DNA of 22,487 nucleotides from positions 1 through 22,487 of IMG/VR virus record IMGVR_UViG_3300037558_001664, one strand, 5' to 3'. The position numbers and the translations under genes are program-made. Each line of letters opens with the position of its first letter. The stretch's first letter is position 1. The DNA is from a virus. The notes below the pieces were generated by a model. The model saw only the letters and a program-made list of their open reading frames with translations, searched no databases and was not told the origin of the DNA. Positions 5,520-13,362 of the stretch are shown one piece after another.

Positions 5520-5948
5520 ATGAATATTAAAGTTTTAGAAAAGAACGGCGAGTGGGTAAAGGTTCAGGTGCAACGAGGTGAGGAATCTGACGATGCCGCC
5601 ATCAAAGCCATTGATCCGAAAAAGTACGAAGTGGGCCAGGAATATAAAGGTGTGCAAGCTGAATATCGAAGCACTCAGGAGAGCGGCTTGGTTACCTATG
5701 AAGAAAAGAGCCCCCTAAAAGATACAAACAGTGAAGAAAAGGGCCCCATAAAATATACAGACAATGAAGGAAATTCGGTGCAAATCGCAGAGATAGGCAC
5801 TATTCCAGACACGGCCTACATCATTGGCTTCTTGGAGGCTTTGGCGGTTGTGACGTTTGAGGCTGCTGGCATTGAAATGGACGTAGATAAGATTAGCATG
5901 ATTGCGGCAAGTCGAGCAGCCAGGCACATGCAGAAGGGGCAGTTATGA
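5520..5948 (+). CDS. Unknown protein with an internal duplicated 11-residue unit
   Basis: A 142-residue protein in three parts: a beta-like N-terminal region (about 1-55), a hydrophilic linker containing two tandem 11-residue units (EEKSPLKDTNS, EEKGPIKYTDN), and a helical C-terminal region (about 95-142) with a hydrophobic stretch. No family recognised. The start follows a 33-bp gap holding only a weak promoter-like pair (TTGACC at 5483, TAAAAC at 5505). The C-terminus overlaps the sigma-like gene as ATGA, linking their translation. Confidence 0.5.
   Translation: MNIKVLEKNGEWVKVQVQRGEESDDAAIKAIDPKKYEVGQEYKGVQAEYRSTQESGLVTYEEKSPLKDTNSEEKGPIKYTDNEGNSVQIAEIGTIPDTAYIIGFLEALAVVTFEAAGIEMDVDKISMIAASRAARHMQKGQL
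5700..5765 (+). repeat. Tandem 33-bp duplication inside a gene
   Basis: Two units, 5700-5732 and 5733-5765, match at 28 of 33 positions by direct comparison and keep the reading frame. They encode the paired 11-residue hydrophilic units of the gene at 5520. The high DNA identity suggests a fairly recent duplication. Confidence 0.8.
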
Positions 5949-6517
5949 TAGACGATGACGATCAAACCGAAATTGATGGCGAGTGGTTAGAAAAATGGGC
6001 AAACATTGGTGCAAGCAAGGCCCTCAAGGGAAGAAGTCATTGGTATGGCTTTGATAAATCGGACATAGCCCATGAAGCAATCATTTACGTTTTAAGATTC
6101 AGAGACGACCCCAGAAGATGGAATCGCGCTTACTTAAACACATCGCTGAGATTAAAGTGCATCGAAATTCTAATTGTAATGGCGCGGAAAATGTCACGTC
6201 TAGATGGGAAAGAGCCAGAAATTAAGCTAGTCATGTATAGCGGTCAGCAAAGCCGCCTAAGCAAGAATTTAAGTGAGGCTAGACAATTGATGAGGCAGTG
6301 TCTTAGCAACGACGATCAATGGGAAACTGTTAATCGAAATATGGACGGTGAAACACTTAATCAAATTTCTAAAAGTCGAGGTTTACCGCTGTCTACTATT
6401 AAAAGTCACAAAATCCGAGCCTACAATACTTTGAAAATAAGACTTTCGGGGAGAGCTGGCAACAAAACCAGGGAGCTTATAGAAAATTTAATCGGACAAA
6501 GAGAATGCAAACTCTAA
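5945..6517 (+). CDS. Sigma-70-family-like RNA polymerase sigma factor
   Basis: A 190-residue protein with the two-domain layout of a small sigma factor. Residues about 22-85 resemble region 2 (DIAHEAIIYVLRF, then an Arg-rich helix YLNTSLRLKCIEIL). Residues about 134-166 form a helix-turn-helix of region 4 type (GETLNQISKSRGLPLSTIK, ending in SHKIRAYNTLKIRL). Such a protein would direct host core RNA polymerase to phage promoters, typically for middle or late genes. Its cognate promoters are not evident: the strongest late promoter here is a perfect housekeeping-type one. It could instead be a sigma-like DNA-binding regulator. Its ATG overlaps the previous stop as ATGA. Confidence 0.6.
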   Translation: MIDDDDQTEIDGEWLEKWANIGASKALKGRSHWYGFDKSDIAHEAIIYVLRFRDDPRRWNRAYLNTSLRLKCIEILIVMARKMSRLDGKEPEIKLVMYSGQQSRLSKNLSEARQLMRQCLSNDDQWETVNRNMDGETLNQISKSRGLPLSTIKSHKIRAYNTLKIRLSGRAGNKTRELIENLIGQRECKL

Positions 6518-6543
6518 TTCTCAAACAACGAATCAAATAGATT

Positions 6544-7206
6544 ATGAGCAGATTATTAGTAGTCGGAGACCTTCACGAGCCTTTTTGTTTGGACAAATAT
6601 TTGTCGTTTTGCAAGAAGCTCTACAAAAAAAAGAAGTGCAATCGAGTGTTGTTTATCGGAGACATCATAGACAACCACTTTTCCTCGTTTCATGAAAGCG
6701 ACCCAGATGGCATGGGGGCTGGTGATGAACTAGATGTGGCCATTAAGCAAGTTGCAAAGTGGTTCAAGGCATTCCCGTTGGCAGACGTAGTGATCGGAAA
6801 CCATGACCGAATTGTATCGAGGAAGGCATTTTCTGCCAGCATCGCCAAGCGGTGGATTCGCACTTGCCCAGAGGTGCTAGAGACTCCTAGTTGGAACTTT
6901 CATGAGTCAATCATCATTGACGAGGTTAAATATTGCCACGGCGAGGGCAAGAAGTCCATGCAGCGAGCCCAAAAGGACATGATTTCAAACGTGCAAGGGC
7001 ACTATCATACGGAGTGCTACGTTAACTGGTCAGTTGGCCACTCCCACAGAATATTTGGTATGCAAACCGGATGCGGAATTGACCACGAGAGTTATGCAAT
7101 GGCCTATGGGAAACACGGCCCCAAGCCAATAATTGCGTGTGGATTTGTAGAGAATGGTGGTCGCAAGGACACCGATGAGGTTAGCGTTTACCCAATGGCA
7201 TTATGA
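6544..7206 (+). CDS. Calcineurin-type metallophosphoesterase
   Basis: A 220-residue protein with the full set of metallophosphoesterase motifs in order: GDLHEP (Asp9, His11), GDIIDNH (residues 39-45), GNHDR (residues 85-89), then downstream His residues in CHGEG and QGHYH. These bind two metal ions and hydrolyse phosphomono- or diesters. Length and motifs fit phage members of the family; the substrate may be nucleotides, RNA/DNA ends or cyclic nucleotides and cannot be told from sequence. A role in countering host cyclic-nucleotide signalling is possible but speculative. The stop overlaps the next ATG as ATGA. Confidence 0.8.
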   Translation: MSRLLVVGDLHEPFCLDKYLSFCKKLYKKKKCNRVLFIGDIIDNHFSSFHESDPDGMGAGDELDVAIKQVAKWFKAFPLADVVIGNHDRIVSRKAFSASIAKRWIRTCPEVLETPSWNFHESIIIDEVKYCHGEGKKSMQRAQKDMISNVQGHYHTECYVNWSVGHSHRIFGMQTGCGIDHESYAMAYGKHGPKPIIACGFVENGGRKDTDEVSVYPMAL

Positions 7207-7547
7207 CTGAGTTTGAATATTTACGATTGATGGTGCAGCCTAAAAGCACATGCCAAAAAAAAGCTGTTGCTGCTGGTTGCTGGGTTGGAGAGCGGTTTGT
7301 AACAGCCGCCAACTATTGCGAGTACACTGGCCAGGTTTGTGGGCGAATCGACCTTCCCACTGGTGCACGGCCCGATCTTTGCGAATCAGAACACGCTGAG
7401 ATTCGATTGCTCGATGAGCTAAAAAAAATTGATTTATCAATGATTCCGAACGTAGTTTGGATTTATGGGCACAAACACATTTGCCACAATTGTGCAGAAG
7501 CACTTCATGAGTTCGGAATTAAAGAAATACGAATTAGGGAACATTAA
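7203..7547 (+). CDS. Cytidine/dCMP deaminase-like zinc protein
   Basis: A 114-residue protein carrying the deaminase core HAE (His64, Glu66) and a CHNC pair (Cys94, Cys97). Together they would bind zinc and activate water to deaminate cytosine-containing nucleotides. In the usual dCMP deaminase motif Pro precedes the first Cys; here it is Ile. The N-terminal part is Cys-rich (17, 26, 39, 46, 60), which may form a second metal site. The product would be dUMP or another uracil nucleotide for thymidylate supply, or a step in base modification. It overlaps the metallophosphoesterase gene as ATGA and is followed 1 bp later by the DUF6378-like gene. Confidence 0.65.
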   Translation: MTEFEYLRLMVQPKSTCQKKAVAAGCWVGERFVTAANYCEYTGQVCGRIDLPTGARPDLCESEHAEIRLLDELKKIDLSMIPNVVWIYGHKHICHNCAEALHEFGIKEIRIREH

Positions 7548-7548
7548 C

Positions 7549-7833
7549 ATGGTGGAGAAAACATTACAAAAGCGCGGGGAAACATACGGTAGGTTTGCTG
7601 ACAACGCCGAGATAGCCCAACGGCTGAAGCGTGTTGTTCGTGATGGAGTAAAGTACAGCGAACTTCCGTTTGATGTCTGCGAGGCTTTCGACATGATACT
7701 TAGCAAGATCTCTAGAGCGGTTACTGCGGACTACAAACACCTTGACACATATGAGGACATTCAGGGGTACGCTAAGCTGGTTCAGGACAGGCTTGAAGAA
7801 GACAAGAAACAAAACGAAATCAATTATCCTTAA
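7549..7833 (+). CDS. DUF6378-like phage protein
   Basis: A 94-residue protein with the pattern I associate with DUF6378: KRGETYGRFADNAEIAQRL at the start, then CEAFDMILSKISRAV, then a C-terminal DTYEDIQGYAKLVQDRL. The family is common in phages and its function is unknown. Conserved Asp/Glu and helical character vaguely recall nucleotide-pyrophosphatase-like helical proteins. ATG at 7549 is used, since an upstream in-frame ATG at 7465 would lie deep within the deaminase gene. Its position between nucleotide-related genes fits a nucleotide-pool role, but this is inferred. Confidence 0.65.
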   Translation: MVEKTLQKRGETYGRFADNAEIAQRLKRVVRDGVKYSELPFDVCEAFDMILSKISRAVTADYKHLDTYEDIQGYAKLVQDRLEEDKKQNEINYP

Positions 7834-7839
7834 CTAATC

Positions 7840-8247
7840 ATGGCAAACGAAGAACATGAGAATTTCGAGCTAGGAGACCTGTGGGCACTCTCAGTAGAGG
7901 CCAAGAGGCGTCTCACCGAGAACCACACAGACAAAGACAGGGTTCGGCGATCTTTTGCTCCGTTCCTTGGAGGCAACAAGCACTTTGAGGAAGAGGAGAT
8001 TGGCCCTGCTGAATTGATTTCTTATTTCGAGCATGACATCAAGGCTGAAAGGGTTTACGATCTTTACGAGTTGAAGGAGTTTGATTTGTCCGAGGGGGAG
8101 TCGATTAAGGCGTATGTTTGCACACAAAGGTGCGTTATCGAAAATGACCCCGTGCCCCAAGAAAAATACTTAAGCGAAGAGATGGCCGAGTGCCTGTTGA
8201 TTTGCTATTTAGCGGATTACTTAGCCAGAGACGATGCATTGTTATGA
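7840..8247 (+). CDS. Unknown acidic protein
   Basis: A 135-residue acidic protein with mixed helix and strand, and a C-terminal helix rich in Leu and Cys (MAECLLICYLADYLARD). No family recognised. It starts 6 bp after the DUF6378-like gene and overlaps the next gene as ATGA, so it belongs to the same operon. Confidence 0.5.
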   Translation: MANEEHENFELGDLWALSVEAKRRLTENHTDKDRVRRSFAPFLGGNKHFEEEEIGPAELISYFEHDIKAERVYDLYELKEFDLSEGESIKAYVCTQRCVIENDPVPQEKYLSEEMAECLLICYLADYLARDDALL

Positions 8248-8471
8248 ATAAACAAATGTCTCAATTGCACGATCACCTTGAGTGTGCGCAGTATGCTCAA
8301 AAGATTATTGATAAAAACGTGAATGCGTTAGTAAGTATTCTGCGTCACAGTAAAGGGAGCATCGTCCATGAAATTGTGAACCAAGCCGTGATAAACGGGG
8401 AAAGCCTAGAATGGATTTTAGATGAAATGAGTGCCTGGGAACAATACACAGACGATCTTTTAAAAAACTAA
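8244..8471 (+). CDS. Small helical unknown protein
   Basis: A 75-residue helical protein. ATG at 8244 is chosen for its ATGA overlap with the previous stop; an in-frame upstream ATG at 8190 would overlap the neighbour by 58 bp. No domain recognised. It precedes the nuclease-helicase pair by 12 bp. Confidence 0.5.
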   Translation: MNKQMSQLHDHLECAQYAQKIIDKNVNALVSILRHSKGSIVHEIVNQAVINGESLEWILDEMSAWEQYTDDLLKN

Positions 8472-8483
8472 ACAAACCAGCAC

Positions 8484-9242
8484 ATGAGCCATTTCTACAC
8501 GCAACAAAAAAACGGCAAGGTAAAGCTGTTAAAAACGGTTGATACCATTGCCAAAGCACGAAGGCACGGCAATTGCAGCAAGTCTGTTACGACAGTGCTT
8601 CAATTGTTTCCCAGGCAACTCAGGGGATTTGACATCAACAACTGGCGTGAGCGTCGTTTGATTGCTCTAGCTAGGCAACACCCTTCGGACACTGAAGAAA
8701 AGCTCTTAGAGAGGCTCTGGGGGTACAGAGAGGACATTGACGGCAGTGTATTGACCTCCTCCGAGTTTGGAACCAAGCTACACGCAGAAATGGAGGAGGC
8801 CATCCTTCAGAAAATGGCAGGTGCTGACTACTACAGCGAGTACCGTCATTTCTACGGGAAGTTCTTGGAGTGGCTAGACTTCTCCGACATCGAGCCAGAG
8901 GTGGTTGAACACTCAGTCATGGACAGCAAGCGTCGCGTGGCAGGTATGATTGACTTCATTGGCAACAACAACGGCTCACCCATACTGATGGACTTTAAGT
9001 TTAGGCAGGGCAACCCAAGACGTAAGAGCTACGACACTGACCTTTGCCAGCTAGCGGTAGAGGCAGACATCATTGCAAACGAGCGAGGCATCAACATCGA
9101 CACTATCGACTGCTGTAGCGTCATCTTTAATTGCGAAAACGAAGAAATGTACGTGAAGCTTTGGCCTTCTGAAAAGGTTAAGTGGGGAGTTGAGGCGTTT
9201 GACAAGTTAAACGACACGTACAACTTCTTCACGGGACTATAA
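8484..9242 (+). CDS. PD-(D/E)XK (RecB/Cas4-like) nuclease
   Basis: A 252-residue protein with the core of a PD-(D/E)XK nuclease. A helix with GTKLHAEMEEA lies near residues 96-106, Asp157 sits in AGMIDFI, the DFK triad is Asp170/Lys172 in ILMDFKF, and a following helix carries Gln189 (CQLAVEA). Spacing matches RecB/Cas4-type exonucleases, which degrade DNA ends and generate ssDNA for recombination. No Fe-S cluster cysteine pattern is evident, unlike Cas4. The helicase gene starts 4 bp after its stop, suggesting the two proteins act together in a RecBCD/AddAB-like manner. Replication-coupled recombination is inferred. Confidence 0.75.
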   Translation: MSHFYTQQKNGKVKLLKTVDTIAKARRHGNCSKSVTTVLQLFPRQLRGFDINNWRERRLIALARQHPSDTEEKLLERLWGYREDIDGSVLTSSEFGTKLHAEMEEAILQKMAGADYYSEYRHFYGKFLEWLDFSDIEPEVVEHSVMDSKRRVAGMIDFIGNNNGSPILMDFKFRQGNPRRKSYDTDLCQLAVEADIIANERGINIDTIDCCSVIFNCENEEMYVKLWPSEKVKWGVEAFDKLNDTYNFFTGL

Positions 9243-9246
9243 GCCA

Positions 9247-10587
9247 GTGCTTTCGCTCCAACAGCAACAGGTATTTGACCTAGTAACTAGGCGAAGGTGT
9301 CGGTTCCTCCGCTTGGACGGGTCAGCGGGTACTGGAAAGTCCTACCTGATTGACGAGCTGCGAAGAAAAGAGCCCAGAATTTGCATTGTCGCACCTACCG
9401 GAAGGGCAGCGTCCAATGTTAAGGGCGAAACATTCTTTAGGCAGTTTGGAGTTCCGAGTGCAGACGCACTTGATCCGAGTGTGGCAATTACCAAGCAGCG
9501 ATCCGATCAAATAGAAACAAGGTTTTTTGGGAGGAAAAAAGACAAGCTCCTTAGAGGTGTTTCTTGGATTGTAATTGAGGAGTGGACTATGGTTCGCTGT
9601 GACCACATAGACTTCATTTCTAAGGCCATGCGTAGGGCCACAGGCATCCCTAAACCCTTTGGTGGGGCCAGTGTGATGTTTGTGGGTGGGCCAGGCCAAC
9701 TACTACCCGTAGCCGATGAAGGAGACGTTAAGGCCCTATCAAGCTTTGGCTACAAGCAGCCCTTTGGCCTTGAGGAGTCTAGGTTCTGGCAAGATTATGG
9801 AGAAGAGGTAAAAATTAAGAGCCTTAACCACATCTTCAGGCAGTCAAACCCCATAGAGGCTAACATCTTGGAGCGTGTTAAGGTGGGGAACCAGACCGAC
9901 ATAGATCTCGTCGCCATTAACAAACAGGTTGGCACTCCCTCCCCTTCTGCTATTGTCCTGTCCCCATATCGGAGGAGGGCGGCACAGATTAACGCAAAAA
10001 AGCTGTCTCGGCTCAGAACCAAGGAGTACACCTTCTTGGCCAGCAACAAGGGCGAGACCAAGGGGTTAAGTGCGATGGAGCAAACACTCACGCTCCGAGA
10101 GGGATGTCGCGTCATCATTAAGAAGAACATCCGCAAGAAGATTAGGGGAAGAGTTCAGAGCGTGGTCAATGGTGACACGGGAGTGTTTGTTGGCCTAGAC
10201 AAGTACCAACGCCTAGTTATCATGCGTGACAGCGACTGCGATTATGTTTTCATCTCGAAGGAAAAGGAAGTTAAGTTTAAAAACAAGTTAGACAAGGACG
10301 GCAACATCGAGTGTGAAGAGGTGGGCAGCATAAAGCAATACCCAGTCAGGCTAGGGTGGGCCATGACCATTCACGCCAGCCAGGGTCTTACCTTGGAGAA
10401 GGTGCACTTGGAGCTAGGCGATAAGCCCATCACCGAATGGGGACACGGCCTAATGTACGTTGGCTTGTCTCGTATTAAAAGTTTTTCTGGTCTGACAATT
10501 AGTCGGGCCTTGACGCATCGGGACATATGTAGTACAATTAAGTCTTTCCAAAACCCCAATCAACAATATGAGTTGCAAGAATCCTAA
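9247..10587 (+). CDS. Superfamily 1 DNA helicase (RecD/Dda/Pif1-like)
   Basis: A 446-residue ATP-driven helicase starting at GTG 9247. Walker A is GSAGTGKS (25-32), motif Ia is VAPTGRAASN (48-57), motif V is AMTIHASQGLTLEKV (about 376-390), and motif VI is MYVGLSRIKSFSGL (about 406-419). Two key sites are unusual. The Walker B Asp-Glu is Glu-Glu (IEEWTM, 111-112), and motif III reads GGPGQL (147-152) where Gly148 replaces the usual Asp. Substrate is probably DNA ends or recombination intermediates made with the adjacent nuclease and SSB-like protein. The 3' end overlaps the HNH gene by 20 bp. Whether it retains full ATPase activity is uncertain. Confidence 0.75.
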   Translation: MLSLQQQQVFDLVTRRRCRFLRLDGSAGTGKSYLIDELRRKEPRICIVAPTGRAASNVKGETFFRQFGVPSADALDPSVAITKQRSDQIETRFFGRKKDKLLRGVSWIVIEEWTMVRCDHIDFISKAMRRATGIPKPFGGASVMFVGGPGQLLPVADEGDVKALSSFGYKQPFGLEESRFWQDYGEEVKIKSLNHIFRQSNPIEANILERVKVGNQTDIDLVAINKQVGTPSPSAIVLSPYRRRAAQINAKKLSRLRTKEYTFLASNKGETKGLSAMEQTLTLREGCRVIIKKNIRKKIRGRVQSVVNGDTGVFVGLDKYQRLVIMRDSDCDYVFISKEKEVKFKNKLDKDGNIECEEVGSIKQYPVRLGWAMTIHASQGLTLEKVHLELGDKPITEWGHGLMYVGLSRIKSFSGLTISRALTHRDICSTIKSFQNPNQQYELQES

Positions 10588-11011
10588 GCCACATAACTCA
10601 GGTCAATGGACTGACGCCCGTAAGCGTAGCTTTGCTATGTCTGCTTTGCGTGGTGCTAGGTGGCCTGTAAAGTACCAAGCAATTAGAGATGCTTACGTCA
10701 AAGATGGCATCAATCCCGCAACGGGTCGGAAATGCAAGCTCCACAAGTGTGCCCAGTGCGGCAACCTGTTCCCCCAAAAAGACATGGCCGCTGACCACAT
10801 TGACCCAGTGGTTCCCATAGGGGGATTTACCGGAGAAACTTATTTGGGCTACAACTGGGGCGAGCTAATCCAACGCCTCTACTGCGAAGCTGATGGCTTC
10901 CAAGCGTTATGCAAGGAGTGCCACAAGCTTAAGACAGCAGATGAAAGGGCGTTAAGAAATGCCGCAAAGCAACACCCAACACCAAGCGATTGGTCAAACG
11001 CCCACGGTTAA
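10568..11011 (+). CDS. HNH endonuclease
   Basis: A 147-residue protein with a zinc-stabilised HNH (beta-beta-alpha-metal) nuclease. Cys61/Cys64 (CAQC) and Cys115/Cys118 (CKEC) would bind zinc, and ADHIDPV (Asp76, His77) and CHKLKT (His119) supply the catalytic metal site. The N-terminal 55 residues are basic. Such proteins nick or cut DNA in packaging, recombination or homing. Placed after the nuclease-helicase pair it may process recombination junctions, but a free-standing homing nuclease cannot be excluded. An ATG at 10637 would shorten it by 23 residues. Its stop overlaps that of the convergent tailspike gene. Confidence 0.75.
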   Translation: MSCKNPKPHNSGQWTDARKRSFAMSALRGARWPVKYQAIRDAYVKDGINPATGRKCKLHKCAQCGNLFPQKDMAADHIDPVVPIGGFTGETYLGYNWGELIQRLYCEADGFQALCKECHKLKTADERALRNAAKQHPTPSDWSNAHG

Positions 11012-12960
11012 ACAGTTCTTTTGCCTATCACCGCAAGGGACAGTACAGCACTGGAATTAGTGGCAGCGGCTGATGCGTTTGTATGCAATATACGGAAAGA
11101 ACCAACTGCCTTTGTCGTAATGGCTACAATTCTGTTAGACGCAGCAGGGGCAATGGCAACCGTATAGTTTGCATTAGACATATCATCTGCAATTGTCACA
11201 TCGTATATCCCCGTGCCAGCATACGCAATGCTGCAATTGAATGATTCCGTTGTGCTAATTGAGCCAGCCGTAGCATCAAACGTAGCATAAGCCTGGGTAG
11301 CGTAGTCAGCAACAACAGGATGATTGTTGACTGCTCCAGCTTCACTACGGGGAGATGATCCAGTAATGCTGCCAGCCATGCCTTGGTCAACATTGACCAG
11401 TCGGTAGTTTGTGTACGTGGCCGCAATGCCAGACCCTCCGCTAATGTTTCTAAACTCTGGCGATCCCTCTGGCCTTCCAGTAGATGGCTCAGTGCCTTGA
11501 ATCAATAAGTCCTCAGCAGCAATAAAGCCATTAGCCATTAAGTTTCCGTAGCTTACGCCACTATATGGGGGTGATGGATCAGGAGTGCCCTCAAACACTA
11601 CGCCATTGTTAGTGGTGGGATCGTTAAGCTCAGTGTAGAAGTTAAGGACACTATTGCCACTGCTAGTGGGAGCAAACAAAATGCCAACACCATCATTTAG
11701 TTCAGCGGTACACCTGTCTATTGTGCAACCACGATGCGGTCTAAAGAAAATACCAGCACCATCGCTTGGGGCACTTGTTTCATCATATGTTGCATCCAAG
11801 CCGTTGTTGTATGCCCATAGGTTAGAAAATAGTACGCCATTGCATTTCCAGTTTCCATGATTTGTTGTTCCTGACCAATTCAAATCTGGATCTGCCGCAC
11901 CAATGCTAATTCCGCGACCGCCATTACTGCGAGCAATGATGTTCTGAAACATACCAGAGTATGTCCCGTTAATGTACCATCCATCTCCCTCGCACTGACG
12001 AGCAACACAGTTTGTAACGTAGGGCTGCTGCAACCTAGCTGCATAAAATCCGTACTTGGCCTTGTCGTTACCATTAAAGGTAATGTTTTCAAACCTCACA
12101 CCCCAAATAGTGTTCTCAAAAGTAGAGGATGGCTCCGTTCCCACCGCCTCGGCACTAATTGCAATTACCGCAGTGGTTGATCCGGTAGAACCATCATAGA
12201 AAATCTGACACTCCTTGGTGCCGTCCCAAGCGGGACCACCCGTTTGCTGAGTTGCGGGATAAATAGATGGGGAAACAGACCCAATAAACCCACAATTACG
12301 ATTGCGGATGGGATCAATAACAAGGTTAGAGGTGGTGCGGTACTTGCCTGCTGGCATGATTACCAAAGCATTACTGTCTAACGCCCCTTGCAATGCAGCT
12401 GTATCATCTGCCACACCGTTGCCAACAGCACCAAAGTCTGTTACAGACTTGTACTCTGGAGTCAGGGCACTAGCGGTAACTGCTTGAATTGCACCGTTAG
12501 CATCAAAGCCCAAGACTTTGTTGGCTCTGTCCGTGGCGTTAGGTATTTCCGTGGACGCTGTGTCGCTGATGGGTAGCTTCAATGCACGATCAGCTTTACC
12601 GTCTGCTTCTTGAGTTCCGATAGCCAGCCTGTCAAAGGTGTACTCTAACGACTTGGCCTGGAACTCACCAGCCGTAGCTAACGTGGTAGACTGGGCGTTG
12701 CCAGCGTCTGAAAACATTACCCAGTTGGTGCCTGCAGGAATGGCTGAAGACGGAGTAATGGTAACACTAGAAGACGTGTCCCCAGCACCTGCTACAGTAA
12801 AGTCAGTGCCGTTTACCAACGCTGTCTCGACGTATGTGGTGGTGTCGTACTTAAACCCCTTGATGTCGGTTGAGTTAAATACCTTGCGATTAAACGCAAT
12901 TGTAGGAGTTGACCCGTCGCCAACAACATTAACTTTATACAATTCTGATGATACGCTCAT
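11008..12960 (-). CDS. Tailspike/tail fibre with T7-fibre-like N-terminus and pectate-lyase fold
   Basis: A 650-residue virion protein. Residues 1 to about 110 resemble the N-terminal attachment domain of podovirus T7-like tail fibres (GDGSTPTIAFN motif, then a helical LEYTFDRLAI segment). Residues from about 168 begin with DFGAVGNGVADDTAAL, the signature of the pectate-lyase-3 parallel beta-helix family, which binds and often cleaves surface polysaccharide. The Gly/Asn-rich middle is consistent with beta-helix turns. The C-terminal 100 residues are Ser/Thr/Ala-rich and probably a trimerisation or receptor region. It is the last gene of the minus-strand block. It overlaps the small basic-protein gene upstream by ATGA. 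Enzymatic activity is inferred from the fold only. Confidence 0.85.
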   Translation of the reverse strand: MSVSSELYKVNVVGDGSTPTIAFNRKVFNSTDIKGFKYDTTTYVETALVNGTDFTVAGAGDTSSSVTITPSSAIPAGTNWVMFSDAGNAQSTTLATAGEFQAKSLEYTFDRLAIGTQEADGKADRALKLPISDTASTEIPNATDRANKVLGFDANGAIQAVTASALTPEYKSVTDFGAVGNGVADDTAALQGALDSNALVIMPAGKYRTTSNLVIDPIRNRNCGFIGSVSPSIYPATQQTGGPAWDGTKECQIFYDGSTGSTTAVIAISAEAVGTEPSSTFENTIWGVRFENITFNGNDKAKYGFYAARLQQPYVTNCVARQCEGDGWYINGTYSGMFQNIIARSNGGRGISIGAADPDLNWSGTTNHGNWKCNGVLFSNLWAYNNGLDATYDETSAPSDGAGIFFRPHRGCTIDRCTAELNDGVGILFAPTSSGNSVLNFYTELNDPTTNNGVVFEGTPDPSPPYSGVSYGNLMANGFIAAEDLLIQGTEPSTGRPEGSPEFRNISGGSGIAATYTNYRLVNVDQGMAGSITGSSPRSEAGAVNNHPVVADYATQAYATFDATAGSISTTESFNCSIAYAGTGIYDVTIADDMSNANYTVAIAPAASNRIVAITTKAVGSFRILHTNASAAATNSSAVLSLAVIGKRTV

Positions 12961-13250
12961 TTCTTTGCTTTTCTATTTTTTGGTGAGCTTTTAGTCCTGC
13001 CACCCTTGCCTGCCCATAACTCGGTACATGCTAAATGTTTTGCCGTTCCTGCTTTTGCCGTGCTACACTTGTGCCTAGCCCTAAAAGACTTACGAGCGGA
13101 AGCAGAGTAGTTGTGCCCATAGCCAGTGGCTCCAGCATGAACTAGCTTCTTCTTGCCGTCCATACAGTAGAGCTTCATTATTTTTTTGCCTGGACGGGTG
13201 CTTTTTTTCACCTGCCCACAACTCATTGATGCTTTAGGACTTTTTGCCAC
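12957..13250 (-). CDS. Small basic Cys-containing protein (DUF-like, aquatic-phage type)
   Basis: A 97-residue, Lys/Arg-rich protein starting at GTG (13248-13250 on the plus strand), with LVHAGATGYGHNYSASARK and SFRARHKCSTAKAGT, then LACTELWAGKGGRTK. The segment with RARHxCSTAK and Cys-Thr-Glu-Leu-Trp recalls small basic proteins of unknown function common in marine phages and giant viruses. High charge suggests nucleic acid binding, perhaps inside the virion, but this is not shown. It has four Cys that could bind metal. The stop overlaps the tailspike start as ATGA. Confidence 0.65.
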   Translation of the reverse strand: MAKSPKASMSCGQVKKSTRPGKKIMKLYCMDGKKKLVHAGATGYGHNYSASARKSFRARHKCSTAKAGTAKHLACTELWAGKGGRTKSSPKNRKAKK

Positions 13251-13256
13251 GTCGTA

Positions 13257-13358
13257 CTACTTCTTTTTCTTTTTACCTGCTATTGGCTTTTTTTGACCTT
13301 TAGCAGCCTTAGATGGGCGACCTACTTTACTTCCGTATGTTCCTTTTCCGTATGGCAT
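13257..13358 (-). CDS. 33-residue Lys-rich micropeptide
   Basis: The product begins MPYGKGTYGSKVGRPSKAA and ends in a run of Lys. About a third of residues are Lys. Short, disordered and strongly positive, it resembles tiny basic phage peptides that accompany packaged DNA. The ATG at 13356-13358 (plus-strand coordinates) lies 4 bp after the stop of the gene at 13363 and its own stop is 6 bp before the next GTG, so it fills the gap between two genuine-looking genes. Confidence 0.5.
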   Translation of the reverse strand: MPYGKGTYGSKVGRPSKAAKGQKKPIAGKKKKK

Positions 13359-13362
13359 AATA

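Noticed and set aside
8484-9242. Calling the nuclease a Cas4 protein or CRISPR-linked gene
   Set aside because: No Fe-S cysteine cluster, no cas neighbours and no repeats; a phage recombination nuclease explains it better.
9322-9699. A 125-codon minus-strand frame inside the helicase gene
   Set aside because: It is antisense to conserved helicase motifs and its predicted protein has no recognisable features.
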